Positions 5,671 to 11,044 of a DNA stretch of 11,044 bases are shown in pieces. The position numbers and the translations under genes are program-made. Under the pieces are notes generated by a model. The model did no database searches, was not told the DNA's origin, and saw nothing but the letters and a program-made list of their open reading frames with translations. The stretch lies in the NCBI GenBank assembly GCA_025963425.1, contig JAOPUQ010000101.1, forward strand, positions 1-11,044, in the 5' to 3' direction. Within the stretch, counting starts at the first letter, position 1, and every line of letters begins with the position of its first letter. This DNA comes from Modestobacter sp. (GTDB taxonomy: Bacteria; Actinomycetota; Actinomycetes; Mycobacteriales; Geodermatophilaceae).

Positions 5671-6542
5671 GCGGCGGGCTGGACCTCGACGCCCTGGTCG
5701 CCATCGACGTGCACGTGCACGTGGAGGCCGACGAGCACGGCCACCTGTCCATGGACGACGAGCTGCTCGACGCCGCCGCCGCCTACTTCAAGGGCGAGCC
5801 GCACCACCCGACCGTGCCGGAGATCGCCGCGCACTACCGCGGGAAGAAGATGGCCGCCGTCGTCTTCACCGTCGACTCCGAGATGGCCACCGGGCACCCG
5901 ACGCTGTCCAACGAGGAGATCGCCGAGGCCGCGGCCCAGCACCCCGACGTGCTGATCCCCTTCGGCTCGGTCGACCCGGCCCGCGGGCAGTCCGGCATCC
6001 GGCTGGCCCGCCGGCTGGTCGAGGAGCACGGCGTCCGCGGGTTCAAGTTCCACCCGTCCATCCAGGCCTTCGAGCCCAACGACCGCCGGCACTACCCGCT
6101 GTGGGCGGAGCTGGAGAGCCTCGGCGTCCCGGCGCTGTTCCACACCGGCCAGACCGGGATCGGGTCGGGCCTGCCCGGCGGGCGCGGCATCAAGCTGCGC
6201 TACTCCGACCCGATGCTGCTCGACGACGTCGCCGCCGACTTCCCGGGCCTGACGGTGATCATGGCGCACCCCTCGGTGCCCTGGCAGGACGCCGCCATCT
6301 CGATCGCCCAGCACAAGGCCAACGTCTACATCGACCTGTCCGGCTGGTCCCCGAAGTACTTCCCGCCGCAGCTGGTCCGGGCGGCGAACACGCTGCTCAA
6401 GCGCAAGGTGCTGTTCGGCTCGGACTACCCGCTGCTCACCCCCGAGCGCTGGGTGTCCGACTTCGCGAAGCTGGACATCCGCGAGGAGGTCCGGCCGCTG
6501 GTGATGAAGGACAACGCCGTCCGCGCCCTCGGGCTGGGCTGA
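5667..6542 (+). CDS. couO: Amidohydrolase-superfamily beta-ketoacyl-CoA hydrolase (CouO-like)
   Basis: The 291-residue protein is a metal-dependent TIM-barrel amidohydrolase of the amidohydrolase-2 group: H16-x-H18 on the first strand (DVHVHVE), H129 in GFKFHPS, H159 in LFHTGQTG, H201 in MAHPSVPW, and D253 in LFGSDYPLLTPERW. In R. jostii RHA1, CouO is such a protein, its metal-ligand Asp257 is needed for growth on hydroxycinnamates, and it stands in for thiolase and thioesterase in side-chain shortening. D253 is the matching position here by motif. Between an SDR and a CoA ligase, and without a thiolase or acyl-CoA dehydrogenase in the window, the same reaction is likely: cleavage of the aryl beta-keto intermediate to the aromatic acid. 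The GTG start overlaps the SDR stop. An aromatic decarboxylase of the same superfamily is the main alternative. Confidence 0.85.
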   Translation: MSGGLDLDALVAIDVHVHVEADEHGHLSMDDELLDAAAAYFKGEPHHPTVPEIAAHYRGKKMAAVVFTVDSEMATGHPTLSNEEIAEAAAQHPDVLIPFGSVDPARGQSGIRLARRLVEEHGVRGFKFHPSIQAFEPNDRRHYPLWAELESLGVPALFHTGQTGIGSGLPGGRGIKLRYSDPMLLDDVAADFPGLTVIMAHPSVPWQDAAISIAQHKANVYIDLSGWSPKYFPPQLVRAANTLLKRKVLFGSDYPLLTPERWVSDFAKLDIREEVRPLVMKDNAVRALGLG

Positions 6543-6547
6543 CCGCC

Positions 6548-8101
6548 GTGCGCAACGGTGGCATCGGCTCCTGGCCGGAGCGCCGGCTGCGGATCTCCCC
6601 GGACCGGGACGCGATCTGGTTCGAGGGGACGACGACGTCCCACCGCGGGTTCGCGCTGCGCGTGCGACGCGCCGCCGGCGCGCTGGCCGCCCTCGGCGTG
6701 GGGCGCGGCGACCGGGTGGCCTGGGTCAGCGGCAACCACCCCTCGGCGCTGGAGACGCTCTACGCCTGCGGGCAGCTCGGCGCGATCTGGGTGCCGGTCA
6801 ACGCCCGGCTGACCGCGCCGGAGGTCGAGTACGTGCTGTCGCACTCCGGCTCCTCGGTGGTCGTGCACGGCCGCGACCACGGGACGACGGCCGACGCGCT
6901 GCGCGACCGGCTGCCGGGGGTCCGGCACTGGGTGGCCGCCGAACCGCCGACGTCCGGTGGCGTGGGCTCGCTGCCCTACGAGGAGCTGCTCGCCGCCGCG
7001 GCGGAGGACGAGCGCGACGAGCCGGTGGGCCTCGACGACCCCTGCCTGGTCATGTACACCTCCGGCACCACCGGGCGGGCCAAGGGCGCGGTGCTCACCC
7101 ACGGCAACATGACGTGGAACGCCACCAACCAGCTGCTCGGTTTCGACTTCGCCCAGGACGAGCGCACGCTGGCCCTGGCCCCGCTGTTCCACATCGGGGG
7201 GCTCAACGGCACGGTCAACCCGACCCTGCTGCGCGGCGGCTGCGCGGTGATCGTGCGCGGCTTCGACCCGGCCGGAGCGCTGGAGGTCATCGAGCAGCAG
7301 CGGGTGAACTCGTTATTCGCCGTCCCCACCATGCTCGACGCGATGTCCCGGGAGCCGGGGTTCCTCAGCCGCGACCTGTCCGCGCTGCGCTCGATCGGCG
7401 CGGCCGGCGCACCGCTCCCACTGCCCACGCTGCGCACCTGGCTGGACCGCGGGGTGACCATGCAGCAGGCCTACGGGATGACCGAGGCGGCCCCGGGCTG
7501 CACCGTGCTGGACTCCGCGGACGCCGAGCGGAAGGTCGGCTCGGCGGGCAAGGCGGTGTTCTTCACCGACGTCCGGGTGGTCGACGCCGAGGGCCGCGAG
7601 GTCGCCCCCGGCGAGGTGGGCGAGGTCGTCGTCCAGGGGCCGAACGTGATGGCCGGCTACTGGTCCGAGCCCGAGCAGACCGCCGCCGTCCTGCGCGACG
7701 GCTGGTACCACACCGGCGACGCCGGGTCGGTGGACGCCGAGGGCTTCCTCTACATCCGGGACCGCTACAAGGACATGATCATCTCCGGTGGGGAGAACGT
7801 GTACCCCGCCGAGGTCGAGTCCGCGCTGCTCGAACTGCCCATGGTGGTCGAGGCCGCGGTGATCGGCGTCCCGGACGCGAGCTGGGGCGAGGCCGGGCTG
7901 GCGCTCGTCGTCGCCGCCCCGGGCGCCCCGGCCGACCCCGACGCGCTGCGCGCGGCGCTGCGCGAACGGCTGGCCGGGTTCAAGGTGCCCAGGGAGATCC
8001 GGTTCCTGGACGAACTGCCCAAGACCGCCACTGGCAAGATCCGAAAGCCCGACCTACGCGCTCAGTACGCGGCAACCGCACCGACGGAGGAGAACCCATG
8101 A
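6548..8101 (+). CDS. couL: Acyl-/hydroxycinnamoyl-CoA ligase, AMP-forming
   Basis: The 517-residue cytoplasmic enzyme is a class I adenylate-forming ligase. Motifs in order: the ATP-binding loop YTSGTTGRAKG (170-180) followed by LTHGN, the aromatic-site region LAPLFHIGG, YGMTEA, WYHTGDAG, the hinge RYKDMIISGGENVYPAEVE, and the catalytic K497 in KTATGKIRK. It would activate an aromatic or aliphatic carboxylate to its CoA thioester using ATP. By neighbourhood the best guess is a p-hydroxycinnamate ligase (CouL/PhdA role). The substrate pocket cannot be read reliably by eye, so a medium-chain fatty-acid ligase remains possible. The frame is open far upstream; the GTG at 6548 is chosen because it lies five bases after the amidohydrolase stop, though its ribosome site is weak, suggesting translational coupling. 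Its stop overlaps the next ATG (ATGA). Confidence 0.88.
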   Translation: MRNGGIGSWPERRLRISPDRDAIWFEGTTTSHRGFALRVRRAAGALAALGVGRGDRVAWVSGNHPSALETLYACGQLGAIWVPVNARLTAPEVEYVLSHSGSSVVVHGRDHGTTADALRDRLPGVRHWVAAEPPTSGGVGSLPYEELLAAAAEDERDEPVGLDDPCLVMYTSGTTGRAKGAVLTHGNMTWNATNQLLGFDFAQDERTLALAPLFHIGGLNGTVNPTLLRGGCAVIVRGFDPAGALEVIEQQRVNSLFAVPTMLDAMSREPGFLSRDLSALRSIGAAGAPLPLPTLRTWLDRGVTMQQAYGMTEAAPGCTVLDSADAERKVGSAGKAVFFTDVRVVDAEGREVAPGEVGEVVVQGPNVMAGYWSEPEQTAAVLRDGWYHTGDAGSVDAEGFLYIRDRYKDMIISGGENVYPAEVESALLELPMVVEAAVIGVPDASWGEAGLALVVAAPGAPADPDALRAALRERLAGFKVPREIRFLDELPKTATGKIRKPDLRAQYAATAPTEENP

Positions 8102-8568
8102 CCGCACCGAAGCGGACGACGGCCACCATCGCCGAACTTCCCGGCCTCAAGGGCACCGAGCTGGGCACCAGCGACTGGTTCGAGGTGACCCAGGAGCGGG
8201 TCAACACCTTCGCCGACGCCACCGACGACCACCAGTGGATCCATGTCGACGTGGAGCGCGCCAAGGCCGAGAGCCCCTTCGGCGGCCCGATCGGGCACGG
8301 CTACCTCACCCTGTCGCTGGTGGTGCCCATGTACTCCCAGGTGCTCAGCATCACCGACGCGAAGATGGGCGTGAACTACGGCCTGAACAAGGTGCGGTTC
8401 CCCGCCCCCGTCCCGGTCGGCTCCAAGATCCGGCTGACCGCGACGCTCCAGGACGTCACGGAGGTCAAGGGCGGCCTGCAGCTGACCATCGGCTCGGTCA
8501 TCGAGCGCGAGGGCGGCGAGAAGCCGGTCTGCATCGCCGAGCTGGTCTTCCGCACCTACGGCGGCTGA
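8098..8568 (+). CDS. MaoC-like (R)-specific enoyl-CoA hydratase
   Basis: The 156-residue protein is a single hot-dog-fold MaoC dehydratase. The hydratase-2 motif is clear: FADATDDHQWIHVD with D44 and H49 as the catalytic pair (D-x4-H), followed by FGGPIGHGYLTLSL. It would add water to a 2-enoyl-CoA, here probably hydroxycinnamoyl-CoA, to give the 3-hydroxyacyl-CoA for the SDR enzyme. A hydroxycinnamoyl-CoA already has the double bond, which explains why no acyl-CoA dehydrogenase is needed. The ATG overlaps the ligase stop, and GGAGGAG stands five bases before it, the strongest ribosome site of the operon. It is the last gene before a large hairpin. MaoC proteins of cou/phd clusters are the best match by context. 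Confidence 0.88.
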   Translation: MTAPKRTTATIAELPGLKGTELGTSDWFEVTQERVNTFADATDDHQWIHVDVERAKAESPFGGPIGHGYLTLSLVVPMYSQVLSITDAKMGVNYGLNKVRFPAPVPVGSKIRLTATLQDVTEVKGGLQLTIGSVIEREGGEKPVCIAELVFRTYGG

Positions 8569-8578
8569 CCCTCTTCCT

Positions 8579-8640
8579 AGGCAAAGGATCCTTTTCACCC
8601 AGTTTCTGCCAGGAAACCGGGTGAAAAGGATCCTTTGCCT
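8579..8640. terminator. 22-bp perfect inverted repeat (operon terminator or repeated element)
   Basis: The arms 8579-8600 and 8619-8640 are exact reverse complements over 22 bases; each contains the core AAAGGATCC. Inside the 18-base loop, GTTTC (8602-8606) and GAAAC (8613-8617) can pair, extending the stem. It begins 10 bases after the hydratase stop and ends before the LOG promoter, so it is well placed as a rho-independent-type terminator without a T-run. The length and perfection exceed what a terminator needs, so a dispersed palindromic repeat is possible. Confidence 0.75.
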
Positions 8641-8672
8641 TCCACCCCGCGGAGCGCTGTGCCGGGGGTCCC

Positions 8673-8678
8673 TAAGGT
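8673..8678 (+). promoter_or_regulatory. -10 box of the LOG gene, leaderless arrangement
   Basis: TAAGGT fits TANNNT and ends seven bases before the GTG at 8686. Transcription would start at or next to the start codon, and no ribosome site is present, so the mRNA is probably leaderless. No convincing -35 is seen. Confidence 0.5.
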
Positions 8679-8685
8679 CGACGCC

Positions 8686-9255
8686 GTGCGCATCGCCGTC
8701 TTCACCGGATCCCAGGCCGGCCCGCCGGCCCACCAGCAGGCCGCGGCCGCCTTCGCCGCGGACCTGGCCCGGGCCGGCGTCGGCGTCGTCTACGGCGGCG
8801 GCCACGTCGGTCTGATGGGCGTCGTCGCCGACGCGGCGCTGGCCGCCGGCGGCGAGGTGGTCGGTGTCATTCCCCAGCACCTGGTGGACGACGAACTGGC
8901 CCACCCGGGCCTGCCCCGGCTCGAGGTCGTCACCGACATGCACCAGCGCAAGGCGCGGATGGCCGAGCTGTCCGACGCCTTCGTCGCCCTCCCGGGCGCC
9001 GCGGGCACGCTGGAGGAGCTGTTCGAGGCCTGGACCTGGGGCATGCTCGGCCTGCACGCCAAGCCCACGCTGCTGCTGGACGTCGATGGCTTCTGGCAGC
9101 CCCTGCTCGCCCAGCTGCGCCGCATGGTGGACGACGGCTACCTCGACGCCCGCCGGTTCGACGCCCTCGGGGTCGTGCAGGACGCCGCCGAGCTGCTGTC
9201 CTTCGTCGACGGGTACGAGCACCCGGCCCGCAAGTGGACCCAGCAGGCCCGCTGA
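8686..9255 (+). CDS. LOG-family protein (cytokinin riboside monophosphate phosphoribohydrolase type)
   Basis: The 189-residue cytoplasmic protein has the Rossmann-like LOG fold: IAVFTGSQAG at the start, YGGGHVGLMG, VIPQHLVDDEL, the MHQRKARM stretch with conserved Arg/Lys, and the nucleotide-binding motif here as PGAAGTLEE (103-111). LOG proteins release the base from nucleoside 5'-monophosphates; many bacterial members act on AMP or cytokinin nucleotides, others have no known role. The usual motif is PGGxGTxxE, so residue 105 is Ala instead of Gly, a small change close to the phosphate. The frame is open back to 8635, but the GTG at 8686 fits the family start and a -10 box seven bases upstream. 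It is a separate unit from the aromatic operon, being beyond the large hairpin. Confidence 0.88.
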   Translation: MRIAVFTGSQAGPPAHQQAAAAFAADLARAGVGVVYGGGHVGLMGVVADAALAAGGEVVGVIPQHLVDDELAHPGLPRLEVVTDMHQRKARMAELSDAFVALPGAAGTLEELFEAWTWGMLGLHAKPTLLLDVDGFWQPLLAQLRRMVDDGYLDARRFDALGVVQDAAELLSFVDGYEHPARKWTQQAR

Positions 9256-9334
9256 CCGGCGGGGAGTGCCCCTGCCCTGAGATCACCCCCCGGATGACCC
9301 GCCGCGAGCCCACCTGCCGGGCCACGGCACGGAC

Positions 9335-9900
9335 GTGGCCGCAGCCGTCGGCTGCTGGGTGTCCAGCGTGTCGCTGGCGGTGAGCGGGAAGGCCGAGGGC
9401 CGGATCCGCCAGGAGACCGAGGACGCCATCCACGCCGCAATCGCCCGGCTGGGCTACCGGCCGAACACGACCGCGGCGCCGACTACGGCCGCAGCACGGT
9501 GCGGCGGGCGCTGGCCGGGAACTTCGCCGGACTGGTGCTGGCCAGTCCCAGCGGGCGGCTGCTGGACGGGTTCGTGCCCACCTGCCCGACGGTGCTGCTG
9601 GACGCCGGGGGCCCGGTGGCCGGACTGGCCGGCGTGGACGTGGACCTCCGCGAGGCCCTGGCCGAGCTGGCCGCCCATCCGACCGGTCTGGGACCGCCGG
9701 CGGCGTACCTCGGCTTCCGCCGCGAGAAGGCCTCGGTCCCGGGACGGCGGTACCAGCCGGCCGAGGCCCTCCAGCAGCGCGGCGCCGTCCTCGACCCCAC
9801 CACGGTCGGGCTGACCAGCCTGACCGAGTCGGCCGCCCAGGCCGTCTTCGCCCGGCACCTGGCCGGCCTGGCGGGCCTCCGGGTGTCCGCTGGGGTGTGC
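9335..9900 (+). pseudogene. Decayed LacI-family regulator
   Basis: The first frame reads DVAAAVGCWVSSVSLAVSGK, then a run ending ARLGYRPNTTA (to about 9475), which is a LacI helix-turn-helix and hinge helix with damaged residues (Cys-Trp where Val-Ser is usual). Homology then shifts frame and continues as LAGNFAGLVLASPSGRLLDG, CPTVLLDAGG, AGLAGVDVDLREALAELAAH, AAYLGFRREKAS and TVGLTSLTESAAQAV, a shortened effector-binding domain, until about 9890. There is no proper start codon or ribosome site ahead of the helix-turn-helix (the nearest, GTG 9335, lies inside it), one frameshift near 9475, and the last third of a normal 330-residue protein is missing. It should not make a working repressor. 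Sequencing error could explain the frameshift but not the lost ends. Confidence 0.72.
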
Positions 9901-9921
9901 AGGGAGGCGTCATGGTCACGT

Positions 9922-9931
9922 CAAGCGCTTG
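9922..9931. promoter_or_regulatory. LacI-type operator palindrome
   Basis: CAAGCGCTTG is a perfect 10-bp palindrome with the central CG and the AA-CG-TT pattern typical of LacI/GalR-family operators. It lies about 30 bases upstream of the -35 box of the following flavoprotein gene and just after the LacI remnant. It may be an orphan site of the decayed regulator, or serve another LacI protein encoded elsewhere. Confidence 0.5.
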
Positions 9932-9960
9932 CCGGTTCTCTTCGGTTACGTCTGTCCCCG

Positions 9961-9989
9961 TTGATCCACGCGGACCGGGCCCCTAGCGT
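9961..9989 (+). promoter_or_regulatory. Promoter of the geranylgeranyl-reductase-family gene
   Basis: TTGATC (9961-9966) and TAGCGT (9984-9989) are 17 bases apart, close to the actinobacterial consensus. The -10 box is the same hexamer as that of the SDR operon. It ends eight bases before the GTG at 9998, so the mRNA is probably leaderless. Confidence 0.6.
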
Positions 9990-9997
9990 CGGTGGAC

Positions 9998-11044
9998 GTG
10001 GAGCCGCCGGCGGAGCACGCGGACGTCGTCGTGGTCGGTGGCGGACCGGCCGGCGCGGCCTGTGCCGCCGCCGCGCGCCGGGCCTGCCCGGACAGCAGCG
10101 TGCTGGTGCTGGACCGGTCGGACTTCCCGCGGGACAAGGTCTGCGGCGACGGCATCGCCCCCGAGGCGCTCGACGTGCTGGCCGGCCTGGGCGTCGACAC
10201 GGCCGCGCTGACCGCCGGGTTCCCCACCGTGCCCCGGCTGCGGCTGTCCTCCCCCGGCGGGACCACGGTCGAGCGGGCGATGCGCCGGCCCGCCGCGGTG
10301 GTGCCCCGGGCGGTGCTGGACGGCCGGCTGCTGGACCAGGTCCTCGCCCGCGGCGTGCGGTTCCGCCGGCACACCGTCCGGCGGGTCACCGTGCACCCCA
10401 CGCACGTGGACGTCGACGGGTGGGTGACCGCCGGGGTCCTGGTGGGTGCCGACGGCGCGGAGTCCGTCGTCCGCCGGGCGCTCGGGCTGGGCACCAACGC
10501 ACCGGACCGGCTGGCCGTGGCGATCCGCGGCTACGCCCCCGAGCTGCCCGGCCAGGACGGCGTCCAGGTCGTCGCCACCACGGGGCTGCGCTGGCCCGCC
10601 TACGCGTGGTCCTTCCCGCTGGGCGACGGCCGGGCCAACGTGGGCTACGGCGAGCTCGTCTCCGGCGGGGTGACCCGGGCCGGACTGGTCGAGGGGCTGC
10701 ACCGGATGCTGCCGGGCGTGGAACCGGGCGGGCTGCGCGCGCACCGGCTGCCGGTGTCCACCGGCCGGCCGCGACTGCCCGACGGCCGGGTGCTGCTGGC
10801 GGGGGACGCGCAGTCGCTGATCAACCCGCTCACCGGGGAGGGCATCTTCTACGCCGTGCTGTCCGGGGCGCTGGCCGGTGCGGCGTCGGCGCACGGCGCC
10901 CAGGCCGGGCAGATGCACCGGGCGCTGCTGCGCCGGCGGCTGGGAGTGCACCTGCGGTCCTCGGGGTTCGCGTCGCAGCTGAGCCGGTGGCCGGTGCTCA
11001 TGGACGCCGCCGTGCGGGCGGCGCAGCAGGACCAGCGGGTGTTC
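9998..11044 (+). CDS. Geranylgeranyl-reductase-family FAD oxidoreductase, N-terminal part (runs off the window)
   Basis: The 349 codons present code for an FAD-dependent oxidoreductase. Residues near the start give DVVVVGGGPAGAACA, the FAD-binding dinucleotide fold, then LDRSDFPRDKVCGDGIAPEAL, which is the hallmark of the geranylgeranyl reductase family; later come GVLVGADGAESVVRRALG and VLLAGDAQSLINPLTGEGIFYA, the second FAD contact. Members saturate prenyl chains of menaquinone, lipids or pigments, or act as halogenase- and hydroxylase-like flavoenzymes; the substrate here is not clear. Two in-frame GTG codons, 9992 and 9998, can start the gene; 9998 is chosen because the promoter would put transcript initiation beside it. 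The stop lies beyond the window. It has no visible link to the aromatic genes. Confidence 0.87.
   Translation, partial: MEPPAEHADVVVVGGGPAGAACAAAARRACPDSSVLVLDRSDFPRDKVCGDGIAPEALDVLAGLGVDTAALTAGFPTVPRLRLSSPGGTTVERAMRRPAAVVPRAVLDGRLLDQVLARGVRFRRHTVRRVTVHPTHVDVDGWVTAGVLVGADGAESVVRRALGLGTNAPDRLAVAIRGYAPELPGQDGVQVVATTGLRWPAYAWSFPLGDGRANVGYGELVSGGVTRAGLVEGLHRMLPGVEPGGLRAHRLPVSTGRPRLPDGRVLLAGDAQSLINPLTGEGIFYAVLSGALAGAASAHGAQAGQMHRALLRRRLGVHLRSSGFASQLSRWPVLMDAAVRAAQQDQRVF

Noticed and set aside
5381..6547. Upstream extension of the CoA ligase frame through the amidohydrolase gene
   Set aside because: It is an Arg/Pro-rich shadow; ligase homology begins right after the GTG at 6548.
9335..9814. The 159-codon frame as an intact gene
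   Set aside because: Only its first third resembles a LacI protein; the rest is Trp/Arg/Pro-rich, while the homology continues in another frame.
1..11044. CRISPR arrays, tRNA or rRNA genes, insertion sequences, phage genes
   Set aside because: No regularly spaced repeats, transposase or phage motifs were seen, nor any RNA-gene signature. The only long inverted repeat (8579-8640) encloses no gene.

Overview
The window is very GC-rich. It has many GTG starts, several end-to-start overlaps of the GTGA/ATGA type, and -10 boxes of the TANNNT kind, some placed so close to the start codon that leaderless mRNAs are likely. All of this points to the chromosome of a high-GC actinobacterium. A soil or stone-dwelling lineage such as Geodermatophilaceae would fit, but the family is a guess.

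Layout. At the left edge, on the minus strand, is the 5' part of a Tat-exported PHP-domain protein with a histidine-rich head. Next comes a minus-strand block, read right to left: a MarR-type regulator (4694-4224), a 309-base gap with a palindromic operator-like site, a VanA-like Rieske oxygenase (3914-2832), an unrecognised 120-residue protein overlapping its stop codon (2835-2473), a strong hairpin, a VanB-like reductase (2353-1376) and an IclR regulator (1349-558). Diverging from the MarR gene is a tightly coupled plus-strand operon: SDR dehydrogenase (4759-5670), amidohydrolase (5667-6542), CoA ligase (6548-8101) and MaoC hydratase (8098-8568), closed by a 22-bp perfect inverted repeat. 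To the right lie a LOG-family gene (8686-9255), a decayed LacI-type regulator, an orphan LacI-type palindrome, and the 5' part of a geranylgeranyl-reductase-family flavoprotein.

How the genes may work together. Ligase, MaoC hydratase, SDR and amidohydrolase with a MarR regulator is the gene set of the CoA-dependent beta-oxidative deacetylation of p-hydroxycinnamates known as cou in Rhodococcus jostii RHA1 and phd in Corynebacterium glutamicum. The ligase would make the cinnamoyl-CoA, the hydratase and dehydrogenase would carry it to the beta-keto thioester, and the CouO-like amidohydrolase would replace thiolase and thioesterase and release the aromatic acid. If the substrate is ferulate, the product is vanillate, which the adjacent VanA/VanB-like pair could O-demethylate to protocatechuate. 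The two arms would then form one ferulate-to-protocatechuate module. The identical 10-mer TGTCAACGAT at both control regions suggests joint regulation by the MarR protein. Substrate identity and regulation are inferences; the enzyme families are read from clear motifs.
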